Assembly (NCBI GenBank): GCA_947627745.1
Contig: CANQXH010000015.1
Span: 1 to 34,690, forward strand
Direction of reading: 5' to 3'
Source of the DNA: an uncultured Oscillospiraceae bacterium
GTDB lineage: Bacteria > Bacillota > Clostridia > Oscillospirales > Oscillospiraceae
Length of the DNA stretch: 34,690 nt
Shown here: positions 7,498-13,556 of the stretch, one piece after another
How positions within the stretch are numbered: the stretch's first letter is position 1
How the letters are laid out: each line of letters starts with the position of its first letter
Program-made: the position numbers and the translations under genes
Notes under the pieces: generated by a model
The model's database searches: none
Seen by the model: the letters and a program-made list of their open reading frames with translations, nothing else
What the model was told of the DNA's origin: nothing

Positions 7498-8043
7498 CTA
7501 TCCTCCCGCCAGGGCCAGGGCCCGGCTAAATTTGCTGCGCGGTTCCTCGGTGAGGCCGAATTTCCCGGCGATCGCCCTTGCCAGCGCCTCCGCCGCCCCC
7601 CGGCTGCCGGATTTTAGCTCGATCTCCGCCTCGCAAAGGGGCGTCTCCCGGTCCCCGGCAGTCAGCGCCCCTTCATCCAGGGCCACCTCCGCCCAGCCGT
7701 CATCCGTGGGGACCAGCCGCCTTTTGCGGAGGAACCGGGCCCCACAGACGGGAACCAGGGGCCCGGGAACCGGAACCCCCGCCGCCGCCAGGGACGCCTG
7801 GGGATCTTCTCCCGGCGCCTCCCACTCCCCCCGGCCCATGCCCAGGTCGGGGGTCTTGTAGGTGCTCGCCGCCGCGCCGTTTTCCCAGCGCACCCGGAGG
7901 GTGTGTTTCCGCCCGGCAAAGGCGCCCTCTGCCGTGTCCAGGTAGACGGTGCGCATTTCAATTTGCTCCCAGGGGCCGGGGAAGGCGGCCTCTATCGCCG
8001 CCAGCGCCTCCGGCGAGGCGGAAAATTTCCATTCGATCTCCAT
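7498..8043 (-). CDS. CYTH-domain triphosphate tunnel protein
   Basis: A 181-residue member of the CYTH family (adenylate cyclase CyaB and thiamine-triphosphatase type), which hydrolyses or cyclises triphosphorylated substrates inside an acidic/basic beta-tunnel. The N-terminus shows the hallmark ExExK motif as MEIEWKF. Alternating basic and acidic strands follow (TLRVRWE, RFLRKRR, WAEVALDEG, EAEIELKSG), and the C-terminus is SKFSRAL. The ATG at 8043 is chosen over much longer upstream readings because the ExExK motif must be near the start, AAAGGGG precedes it, and a promoter ends about 34 bases upstream. It is the first gene of the six-gene operon, with 3 bases to the exonuclease. Inorganic triphosphatase is the commonest activity in bacteria, but the substrate here is unknown. 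Confidence 0.87.
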   Translation of the reverse strand: MEIEWKFSASPEALAAIEAAFPGPWEQIEMRTVYLDTAEGAFAGRKHTLRVRWENGAAASTYKTPDLGMGRGEWEAPGEDPQASLAAAGVPVPGPLVPVCGARFLRKRRLVPTDDGWAEVALDEGALTAGDRETPLCEAEIELKSGSRGAAEALARAIAGKFGLTEEPRSKFSRALALAGG

Positions 8044-8076
8044 GGCCCAGGCCCCTTTCGTTGGAATTTTGTCACT

Positions 8077-8105
8077 ATTATACACCGCCGGGACCCCGGA
8101 TGCAA
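8077..8105 (-). promoter_or_regulatory. SigA promoter for the CYTH-to-rqcH operon
   Basis: On the minus strand TTGCAT (8105-8100), a 17-base spacer and perfect TATAAT (8082-8077), 33 bases before the CYTH start. No internal gap in the operon exceeds 13 bases, so this promoter probably drives all six genes. Confidence 0.82.
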
Positions 8106-8195
8106 GAAACTTTCCCGGCGAACCGGTTCCGACAGGAAAATTTTTCGGTTTGTGATAGGCTTTTCCTGAATCTGAAAGGAAAGGCTGTGCTACCA

Positions 8196-10124
8196 ATGAT
8201 GACCACCATTCGCTCTTACGTCCGCCAAAGCCGGCACACCCTCCACCGCCTGGCCCTGGATCCCCGGGTCCACACCCTGCTCCGCTGGGGCGGCGGGGCG
8301 CTGGCGGGATTCCTGCTCTCCGCCGCCAGCCTGGCCGCCGCGCCACAGCCCATGGTGCTGGGGCTGCTCTGCGCCGTCACCGGGGTCCCGGCGGTGTTTC
8401 TGGCCCTGGGGGGCTGCGCCGGGTATCTGTTTTTCTGGGGGGCGGCGGGGCAGCAGGGCCTGCTGTGGACAGCTCTGGGGCTAGCCGCCGCCCTGACCCT
8501 GGGCCGGGGACGCATGGCGCGGCAGACTCCTTTGCTGCTGCCGGCCCTGGCGGCGCTAATCGTGTCCGCCTCCGGCGTGGCGTTTCAGTTTTGGATGGCG
8601 GACACCACCTCCATTCCGGTGTATCTGCTGCGGGTGGCCATGGGGGCGGGCACCGCCTGGATATTCGCCCAGGCCCGGGAGAGTCCGGTCTGCGGCTGGC
8701 TGACCTGGGGGGCGGCGGTTCTGGCCCTGGCCCAGGTGGCCCCGCTGCCCTGGCTGGGGCTGGGGTTCCTGGCGGCGGGTACCGTGGTGGCGGCGGGGGA
8801 GCTGCCCGCCGCCGCCTTGGCGGGACTGGCCCTGGATCTGGCCCAGGTTACCGCCGTGCCCATGACGGGGGTGCTGTGCCTGGCCCATCTGGCCCGGTTC
8901 CTCCCCGGGAACCGCCGGTGGACGGCGGCCCTGGCCCCCGGGGCGGCGTATTTGATGATCACGGTCCTGGCCGGCCGATGGGACCTGCTGCCCCTGCCGG
9001 GGCTGCTCCTGGGGGGCCTGCTGGGGACAAGCCTGCCGGGGCTTCCCCGGACAGAGCCCAAGCGGGGGGAGGTGTCCTCCGCTCAGGTGCGGCTGGAAAT
9101 GACCGCCGGGGTGCTGGCCCAGACCCAGCGTCTGCTGCTGGAGGCAGAGGACCCGGCGCTGGACGAGGAGGCCCTGATTTCCCAGGCGGCCGCCCGGGCC
9201 TGCGGCGGCTGCCCCTGCCGGAAGAGCTGCCCCCACCAGACCGCCGCCGCCCAGCTTCCCAAGGAGCTGCTCCACAGGACCCTGACATCCCCGGAGGACC
9301 TGGGGATGATTTGCCGGAAGGGTGGGCGGCTCCTGAGCGAGCTGACCCGCAGCCAGGAGCGGCTGCGGGTCCTCCGGGGGGAGCGGGAGCAGGTGCGGGA
9401 GTGCCGGGAGGCGGTGATCCAGCAGTATCAGTTTTTGGCGGAATATCTGCAAGAGCTGTCCGACAGCCTGTCCCGCCGGGGCCAGTGTCCCGAGGCCCGG
9501 TTTACCCCCCAGGTGGCCACCTGCGCCAACCGCCCGGGCCCGGACAACGGGGACCGGTGCCTGTGGTTTGCCGGGCCGGAGTGCAGGTATTATGTGCTGC
9601 TCTGCGACGGCATGGGTACCGGCCTGGGGGCCCTGGACGAGGGCCGCACCGCCGGGAACCTTCTGCGCCGCCTGCTGACGGCGGGCTTTCCCCCCGAGCA
9701 CGCCCTGCGCAGTCTCAACAGCCTCTGCGCCCTTCGGGGCCGGGCGGGGGCGGTGACGGTGGACCTGGCGGAGATCCAGTTGAGCAGCGGCAGGACCACC
9801 CTGTATAAATGGGGGGCGGCGCCGTCCTACCTGGTCAGCGCCGTGGGAACGGAAAAAATCGGGACAGCCGGCCCGCCTCCGGGCCTGTCTGTCGCGGACG
9901 GGCGGGAGCGGGTGGACCGGCTGTCCCTGCGTCGGGGAGAGACGCTGGTGCTGGTCAGCGACGGCGTGGGCGGAGAGGATGCCCTGCGTTGCTGCGCGGC
10001 GACTCCGGGGGAGCCGCCTGGGGAGGTGGCGGCCCGGTTCCTGGAGCTGGGAGGCGGCACGGGGGCGGACGACGCCACGGTGGCGGCGGTCCGGCTCAGC
10101 GCCGTTTCCATGGGAAGATCATAG
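8196..10124 (+). CDS. spoIIE: Stage II sporulation protein E (PP2C-type phosphatase)
   Basis: Membrane serine phosphatase that, in the forespore, dephosphorylates SpoIIAA to release SigF and also acts at the asymmetric septum. The 642 residues comprise a hydrophobic N-terminal half with several membrane segments (about residues 30-290), a linker with a cysteine cluster CGGCPCRKSC near residue 335, a coiled regulatory stretch rich in Glu/Arg/Gln, and a C-terminal PP2C/SpoIIE domain. Metal-binding aspartates are Asp471 in CDGMGTG, Asp589 in VSDGVGG and Asp626 in DDATV. It is shorter than the 827-residue Bacillus protein, mainly in the membrane part. Start is ATG 8196; a GTG at 8187, six bases after GAAAGGA, is an alternative. 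I see no convincing SigA promoter. The gene is divergent from the CYTH operon. Confidence 0.92.
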   Translation: MMTTIRSYVRQSRHTLHRLALDPRVHTLLRWGGGALAGFLLSAASLAAAPQPMVLGLLCAVTGVPAVFLALGGCAGYLFFWGAAGQQGLLWTALGLAAALTLGRGRMARQTPLLLPALAALIVSASGVAFQFWMADTTSIPVYLLRVAMGAGTAWIFAQARESPVCGWLTWGAAVLALAQVAPLPWLGLGFLAAGTVVAAGELPAAALAGLALDLAQVTAVPMTGVLCLAHLARFLPGNRRWTAALAPGAAYLMITVLAGRWDLLPLPGLLLGGLLGTSLPGLPRTEPKRGEVSSAQVRLEMTAGVLAQTQRLLLEAEDPALDEEALISQAAARACGGCPCRKSCPHQTAAAQLPKELLHRTLTSPEDLGMICRKGGRLLSELTRSQERLRVLRGEREQVRECREAVIQQYQFLAEYLQELSDSLSRRGQCPEARFTPQVATCANRPGPDNGDRCLWFAGPECRYYVLLCDGMGTGLGALDEGRTAGNLLRRLLTAGFPPEHALRSLNSLCALRGRAGAVTVDLAEIQLSSGRTTLYKWGAAPSYLVSAVGTEKIGTAGPPPGLSVADGRERVDRLSLRRGETLVLVSDGVGGEDALRCCAATPGEPPGEVAARFLELGGGTGADDATVAAVRLSAVSMGRS

Positions 10125-10142
10125 CACAAAAAAGCTGCGAAA

Positions 10143-10151
10143 TTTGTCGAA
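10143..10151 (+). promoter_or_regulatory. Spo0A-box-like sequence
   Basis: TTTGTCGAA matches the published 0A-box consensus TTTGTCRAA exactly. It lies 18 bases after the spoIIE stop and well upstream of the tRNA-Thr promoter, so its target is unclear and it may be chance. Confidence 0.3.
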
Positions 10152-10153
10152 AC

Positions 10154-10198
10154 ACAAGATGTGGGAGTAACTTTTCCAAGAAAAATACCATATCTTGT
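10154..10198 (+). terminator. Hairpin downstream of spoIIE
   Basis: ACAAGATGTGG and CCATATCTTGT form an 11-bp stem with one G-U pair around a 23-base loop. No T-run follows, so termination is uncertain, but it is the only hairpin between spoIIE and the tRNA promoter. Confidence 0.4.
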
Positions 10199-10257
10199 TG
10201 AAGCCGGCGGAAATGGGAAGAAAGGGGGCGTCAGGGTGAAAATTAAGAAAAAAGGGC

Positions 10258-10286
10258 TTGACAATTTGACCCCTTCCCGGTATAAT
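10258..10286 (+). promoter_or_regulatory. Consensus SigA promoter of the tRNA-Thr/Tyr cluster
   Basis: Perfect TTGACA (10258-10263), 17-base spacer, perfect TATAAT (10281-10286), about 20 bases before the first tRNA base. This strength is typical of stable RNA promoters. Confidence 0.92.
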
Positions 10287-10305
10287 AGGCGTGTTCTGTT
10301 GAGAT

Positions 10306-10381
10306 GCCGGTATAGCTCAGCCGGTAGAGCAACTGATTTGTAATCAGTAGGTCGGGGGTTCGAGTCCGTCTACCGGCTCCA
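10306..10381 (+). tRNA. tRNA-Thr (anticodon TGT)
   Basis: 76 bases with a 7-bp acceptor stem GCCGGTA/TACCGGC, discriminator T and encoded CCA. The anticodon loop TTTGTAA gives TGT, reading ACA and other ACN codons. D-arm AGCTC..GAGC and T-loop TTCGAGT are intact. Confidence 0.96.
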
Positions 10382-10403
10382 CGCTTCTCAGCAGGCACGC
10401 AAC

Positions 10404-10488
10404 GGGGGAATTCCCGAGTGGCCAAAGGGGACAGACTGTAAATCTGCTGCTTATAGCTTCGGTGGTTCGAATCCACCTTCCCCCACCA
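10404..10488 (+). tRNA. tRNA-Tyr (anticodon GTA)
   Basis: 85 bases, a class II tRNA with a long variable arm. Acceptor GGGGGAA pairs with TTCCCCC, discriminator A, encoded CCA. Anticodon stem CAGA/TCTG encloses CTGTAAA, giving GTA. It lies 22 bases after tRNA-Thr in the same transcript. Confidence 0.95.
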
Positions 10489-10525
10489 AAAATCGGCAAG
10501 CGACGTTCGGAGCTTGCCGATTTTT
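10488..10525 (+). terminator. Terminator of the tRNA-Thr/Tyr transcript
   Basis: AAAAATCGGCAAGC and GCTTGCCGATTTTT form a 14-bp stem starting at the last base of the tRNA-Tyr CCA, with the T-run included in the stem end. Confidence 0.9.
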
Positions 10526-10628
10526 ACTTCTTCACTATTCACTAAAATCGACGGGCCGATTTTTGGAAAGTAAGAAGTAATATGTAATAGTGAAAAAGTG
10601 TGGTGTCCCCTTCGGGGACGATTTAAAA
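10488..10628 (+). repeat. tRNA-downstream repeat module, copy 1
   Basis: Shared with 13317-13468 behind the next tRNA cluster. Identical blocks are 10514-10543 (30 bases, terminator right arm plus a TTCACTATTCAC stretch), a 16-base block starting GGGCCGATTTTTGG at 10553, and 10589-10619 (31 bases) ending in the hairpin GTCCCCTTCGGGGAC. Internal TTCACTATT and AATAGTGAA are complementary and could fold the module back on itself. Confidence 0.9.
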
Positions 10629-10786
10629 TATTATGGATATAGAGGCCGGTGGCATGTCGCTCTCCGCCGTGGCCCGCCCGCAGGCGGGCGAATCCACCTT
10701 TTTCCCACCAAGATAGAGAAATCCAAACTTGATTACAATAGGAAGCCGGTCTGGATTTCTTATGGATTTTTATGAGATTGAAAGGT
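10629..10786. other. Gene-free stretch with hairpins
   Basis: No gene is supported. The stretch holds the hairpin GCCCGCC/GGCGGGC (10672-10689), followed by a segment resembling the tRNA-Tyr 3' end (10689-10710), and an AGAAATCCA/TGGATTTCT inverted repeat (about 10717-10760). Base composition shifts from GC-rich to AT-rich across it. Confidence 0.5.
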
Positions 10787-10814
10787 AAAATAAAGGCGGG
10801 TATCTGCCTGCCTT
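10787..10814 (-). terminator. Minus-strand terminator for the two small genes
   Basis: On the minus strand AAGGCAGG, a 6-base loop and CCCGCCTT (10814-10793) form a stem with one G-U pair, followed by a T-rich tract. It lies about 70 bases past the stop of the 61-residue gene. Confidence 0.6.
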
Positions 10815-10883
10815 ATAAGTACAGAATCCATTTTGACAATTCTATAATATTTAACTTAATAGAATTGATACACTTTCTCACAT

Positions 10884-11069
10884 TTATTTGCCAAACTTTT
10901 CTCTCATCCAGCGCAGATTGAACTCTTCCAAAGCATCATCATAATCGTCAAAATGTCGGGTGGGACCATTCCCCAAAACGCAGTAAGAGAAGTTATTATA
11001 TTTACATTCAATTTTGAGGAGCCGGATATTTTCTCCCTCTCTTACAATTTCAACATCTCCAAATGCCAT
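10884..11069 (-). CDS. Small hypothetical protein (61 aa)
   Basis: A 61-residue soluble protein that I do not recognise. It is acidic/aromatic (FDDYDDALEEFNLRWMREKFGK at the C-terminus, spanning residues 40-61) and shows no membrane segment or cysteine motif. It is judged real because a perfect AGGAGGT lies eight bases before the ATG at 11069, it is 18 bases behind another well-supported small gene, and the pair has its own promoter and terminator. The coding sequence is much AT-richer than the neighbouring housekeeping genes, which suggests later acquisition. The short length and acidic surface would fit an immunity protein, anti-toxin or phage-type accessory protein, but nothing in the sequence proves any of these. 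Confidence 0.65.
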   Translation of the reverse strand: MAFGDVEIVREGENIRLLKIECKYNNFSYCVLGNGPTRHFDDYDDALEEFNLRWMREKFGK

Positions 11070-11087
11070 GTTATGCTACCTCCTATC

Positions 11088-11294
11088 CTAAATATCTAAA
11101 TGCTCATAGAGTTTGTTTTCAGTAAAGTTGTAACCACAGTTACTGCATTCCCAGTATCCATCACCCAGAGGCAGGTCGCCGCCATGGAATACCATTCGCT
11201 TACCACATTCAGGACATTTTGGATGGTCTGTATCACGGCCGGTATCACCGTAATATACGTCACGAGCTAACCGTTTAAAAAAGTTGTCGGACAT
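11088..11294 (-). CDS. Small zinc-ribbon protein (68 aa, hypothetical)
   Basis: A 68-residue protein with a four-cysteine ribbon: CPEC near residue 27, then a 20-residue loop, then CSNC near 50. The middle, HGGDLPLGDGYWEC, looks like the knuckle loop of rubredoxin-like or treble-clef ribbons. The start at 11294 is preferred over the ATG 15 bases upstream because GGAGGT sits seven bases ahead of it. A minus-strand promoter with a perfect -35 lies at 11326-11354. The 61-residue gene follows after 18 bases, so they form a two-gene operon. Composition is AT-rich compared with both flanks. The ribbon could bind nucleic acid or a protein partner; function is unknown. Confidence 0.72.
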   Translation of the reverse strand: MSDNFFKRLARDVYYGDTGRDTDHPKCPECGKRMVFHGGDLPLGDGYWECSNCGYNFTENKLYEHLDI

Positions 11295-11325
11295 TAAGGA
11301 TACCTCCAAGTTAATTTATAATTAT

Positions 11326-11354
11326 ATCTTAAACACAAGTAACCTTGTTGTCAA
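11326..11354 (-). promoter_or_regulatory. SigA promoter of the small two-gene operon
   Basis: On the minus strand perfect TTGACA (11354-11349), 17-base spacer, TAAGAT (11331-11326), about 32 bases before the zinc-ribbon start. Confidence 0.8.
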
Positions 11355-11512
11355 GGCATTTTAATTATCTGTTCCATGAGCAAAGCCGCTGTGGAGTTAT
11401 TTCTGCAGGGACATTTTTGCGTTTAAATTTCTGCTGTTTGACATTCGACACATATTATGGTGTATTTTTAAATAGAACAGGGTCAAATCAAAATGAAACG
11501 AAGCGCGGTTCC
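11355..11512. other. Intergenic stretch upstream of lspA
   Basis: No gene is supported. It is AT-rich and contains TTGACA at about 11438 without a convincing -10 box at the right spacing. It ends in the plus-strand terminator at 11513, which has no coding gene in front of it, so a short non-coding transcript is possible. Confidence 0.4.
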
Positions 11513-11545
11513 GGCGGCTACGCGTTTTTCGCATAGCCGCCTTTT
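11513..11545 (+). terminator. Plus-strand terminator upstream of lspA
   Basis: GGCGGCTA and TAGCCGCC form a perfect 8-bp stem around a 13-base loop, followed by TTTT. It insulates lspA from upstream transcription; what it terminates is unclear. Confidence 0.7.
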
Positions 11546-11572
11546 CGTGCTGGGGATTCCGGCGGAAATGAG

Positions 11573-11601
11573 TTGCAAACAGGCGGCGAATATGGTACAA
11601 T
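11573..11601 (+). promoter_or_regulatory. SigA promoter for lspA-rluD
   Basis: TTGCAA (11573-11578), 17-base spacer, TACAAT (11596-11601), 29 bases before the lspA start. Confidence 0.8.
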
Positions 11602-11630
11602 AGCGCAAACGACTACCGGGAGGGAGCCTC

Positions 11631-12119
11631 ATGGAATTTCTGGCGATGGCGCTGTTCGCACTGGGCATTGCCGGGGCGGATCAGATCACCAAGCTGCTGG
11701 TCATCAACAATATAGAAATGGGTGCCACCGTGCCGGCGATCCCCGGGCTGTTCCACTTTACCCAGGTCCACAACATCGGGGCCGCCTTCTCCATTTTGCA
11801 GGGGATGCGGTGGCTGTTCGTGGCGTTGTTTCTGGCGCTGACGGCGGCGCTACTGTGGGAGTATTTTAAAAAGCGGCTGCCCTTTACCACCCTGGAGCGC
11901 TGGTGCCTGGCCGCCATTTACGGCGGGGGCCTGGGAAATATCATCGACCGGATCTTCCGGGGCTATGTGGTGGACATGATCGCCGTGGAGTTTATGGATT
12001 TTCCCGTGTTCAACCTGGCGGACAGCTTTATCTCCTGCGGCTGCGTGCTGCTGCTGCTCCACCTGGCGTTTTTCAATAGGCGGTTCTGGAAGGAGACTCC
12101 CCATGCTTCTGACGGCTGA
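11631..12119 (+). CDS. lspA: Lipoprotein signal peptidase (signal peptidase II)
   Basis: Membrane aspartyl protease that removes signal peptides from lipidated prolipoproteins. The 162 residues match the family length, with four hydrophobic segments (about 5-25, 60-76, 92-110 and 133-148). The catalytic aspartates are Asp106 in GNIIDRIF and Asp131 in FNLADSFI, and the conserved VHNIGAAFSI stretch is at residues 46-55. GGGAGG precedes the ATG. The 3' end overlaps rluD by 17 bases, the classic lspA-rluD pair of Firmicutes. The GH3 lipoprotein at 5585-6802 is an obvious substrate in this window. Confidence 0.97.
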   Translation: MEFLAMALFALGIAGADQITKLLVINNIEMGATVPAIPGLFHFTQVHNIGAAFSILQGMRWLFVALFLALTAALLWEYFKKRLPFTTLERWCLAAIYGGGLGNIIDRIFRGYVVDMIAVEFMDFPVFNLADSFISCGCVLLLLHLAFFNRRFWKETPHASDG

Positions 12120-13014
12120 CACCTCCGGCGAGCGACTGGACGCCTTTTTGGCCCGCAGCGCCCCCATGAGCCGGGCCCAGGCCCAAAAGCTGCTGGAGGC
12201 CGGCCTGGTGAAGAAAAACGGCCTCCCGGGCCGGAAAAACGACCGCTTAGAGGCCGGGGACCGGATCGATTTTACCCTGCCGGAGCCGGAGGAGCCGGTG
12301 GCCCGGCCCCGGGAAATGCCGCTGGACATCGTCTATGAGGACGAGGATGTGTTGGTCCTCAACAAGCCCAAGGGCCTGGTGGTCCACCCCGCCGCCGGGC
12401 ACTGGGACGATACCCTGGTCAATGGGCTTCTGTACCGATTGGAAGGGCACCTGTCCACCATCAACGGGGTCCTCCGCCCCGGCATCGTCCACCGCATCGA
12501 TAAGGACACCTCGGGTCTGCTGGCGGTGGCGAAAAACGACTATGCCCACGCCATGCTCTCCTCCCAGCTCCAGGACCACACCATGGCCCGGACCTACGAG
12601 GCCGTGGTCTGCGGGGTGCTGAAGGAGGACAGTGGCACCGTGGATGCCCCCATCGGGCGGCACCCCACGGACCGGAAGAAAATGTGCGTCACCCAGCGCA
12701 ATTCCCGCCCCGCCGTGACCCATTGGGAAGTGATCCGCCGCTACCGGGGCTATACCCATGTCCGCCTCCGGCTGGAGACCGGGCGGACCCACCAGATCCG
12801 GGTCCACATGGCCTCCATCGGCCACCCGGTGTTGGGGGATACGGTCTACGGCCATAAAAAACAGGAGCTGGGCCAGACCAGCCAGTGCCTCCACGCGGGG
12901 CTTCTTTGCTTCCGCCACCCCCGGGACGGCCACCCGGTGATCGTCCAGGCGGAGCTGCCGGAATATTTCCGGGAGGTGCTGAAAAAACTGGAGGCAATGG
13001 AGAAAAAAGCTTGA
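12103..13014 (+). CDS. rluD: RluA-family 23S rRNA/tRNA pseudouridine synthase (RluD-like)
   Basis: Converts specific uridines in structured RNA to pseudouridine. The 303 residues comprise an N-terminal S4 RNA-binding domain (about 10-70) and the RluA catalytic domain. The catalytic aspartate is Asp133 in HRIDKDTSGLL, and RTHQIRVHM follows near residue 225. LVLNKPKGLVVHP is the usual pre-catalytic motif. The gene overlaps lspA by 17 bases and is translated from an ATG within it. RluD rather than RluA or RluC is suggested by the S4 domain and lspA linkage, but the target uridines cannot be proved from sequence. Its stop codon overlaps the -35 box of the next tRNA promoter. Confidence 0.92.
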   Translation: MLLTADTSGERLDAFLARSAPMSRAQAQKLLEAGLVKKNGLPGRKNDRLEAGDRIDFTLPEPEEPVARPREMPLDIVYEDEDVLVLNKPKGLVVHPAAGHWDDTLVNGLLYRLEGHLSTINGVLRPGIVHRIDKDTSGLLAVAKNDYAHAMLSSQLQDHTMARTYEAVVCGVLKEDSGTVDAPIGRHPTDRKKMCVTQRNSRPAVTHWEVIRRYRGYTHVRLRLETGRTHQIRVHMASIGHPVLGDTVYGHKKQELGQTSQCLHAGLLCFRHPRDGHPVIVQAELPEYFREVLKKLEAMEKKA

Positions 13015-13039
13015 CATCAGTCCGTTCTTATGCTAAAAT
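13011..13039 (+). promoter_or_regulatory. SigA promoter of the tRNA-Gly/Arg/His cluster
   Basis: Perfect TTGACA (13011-13016), 17-base spacer, TAAAAT (13034-13039). The -35 box includes the rluD TGA stop (13012-13014). Confidence 0.9.
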
Positions 13040-13071
13040 CTTTAAGCTGAACAGCCAAGCAGGGACCCCAT

Positions 13072-13145
13072 GCGGGTGTAGTTCAATGGTAGAACACCAG
13101 CCTTCCAAGCTGGATACGCGGGTCCGATTCCCGTCACCCGCTCCA
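13072..13145 (+). tRNA. tRNA-Gly (anticodon TCC)
   Basis: 74 bases. Acceptor GCGGGTG pairs with CACCCGC, discriminator T, encoded CCA. Anticodon loop CTTCCAA gives TCC, reading GGA/GGG. Confidence 0.96.
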
Positions 13146-13156
13146 AGCCTGGAAAC

Positions 13157-13233
13157 GCGCCAGTAGCTCACCCGGATAGAGCAACTGCCTTCTAAGCAGT
13201 AGGTAGGGGGTTCGAGTCCCTCCTGGCGTGCCA
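13157..13233 (+). tRNA. tRNA-Arg (anticodon TCT)
   Basis: 77 bases. Acceptor GCGCCAG pairs with CTGGCGT (terminal G-U), discriminator G, encoded CCA. Anticodon loop CTTCTAA gives TCT, reading AGA/AGG. Confidence 0.95.
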
Positions 13234-13239
13234 TACCAT

Positions 13240-13317
13240 GGTGGATGTGGCCTAGTTGGATAAGGCGTCAGATTGTGGCTCTGAAGACCGTGGGTTCGAG
13301 TCCCATCATCCACCCCA
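13240..13317 (+). tRNA. tRNA-His (anticodon GTG)
   Basis: 78 bases including the encoded extra G at position -1 that pairs with discriminator C, as expected for histidine. Acceptor GTGGATG pairs with CATCCAC, and CCA is encoded. Anticodon loop TTGTGGC gives GTG. Confidence 0.95.
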
Positions 13318-13354
13318 AAAATCGGCAATCCTCGTCAGAGGGTTGCCGATTTTT
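13317..13354 (+). terminator. Terminator of the tRNA-Gly/Arg/His transcript
   Basis: AAAAATCGGCAA and TTGCCGATTTTT form a 12-bp stem starting at the last CCA base of tRNA-His, the same design as at 10488-10525 with a different loop. Confidence 0.9.
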
Positions 13355-13468
13355 ACTTCTTCACTATTCACTTTTCACTATTCACTAGCTACAAAGGGCC
13401 GATTTTTGGAAGGTAATAAGTAATAGTGAAGAGTGAAAAAGTGTGGTGTCCCCTTCGGGGACATTTAA
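13317..13468 (+). repeat. tRNA-downstream repeat module, copy 2
   Basis: Identical to copy 1 over 13343-13372 (30 bases), a 16-base block starting GGGCCGATTTTTGG at 13396, and 13432-13462 (31 bases). Here TTCACTATTCAC occurs twice in tandem, and TCTTCACTATT is complementary to AATAGTGAAGA at 13423-13433. Up to the methyltransferase promoter at 13528 I see only AT-rich sequence and a short GCCTGGCGG-type hairpin. Confidence 0.9.
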
Positions 13469-13527
13469 ACCTTCCCTTCCGCCTGGCGGAAACGGCTATT
13501 TTTCGCAAAAAATGGGAATATTACCTC

Positions 13528-13556
13528 TTGAAATCAATTATAAAACCATGTAAAAT
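13528..13556 (+). promoter_or_regulatory. SigA promoter for the methyltransferase-transglutaminase-acyltransferase genes
   Basis: TTGAAA (13528-13533), 17-base spacer, TAAAAT (13551-13556). The start codon lies 120 bases downstream, leaving a leader of about 110 bases with a GC-rich fold (CGGA..TCCG around 13617-13651). Confidence 0.75.

Noticed and set aside
10590-10775. 61-codon plus-strand open frame beginning in the tRNA-downstream repeat
   Set aside because: Its first half is the repeat module with the GTCCCC hairpin and no ribosome binding site; copy 2 of the module does not preserve the frame.
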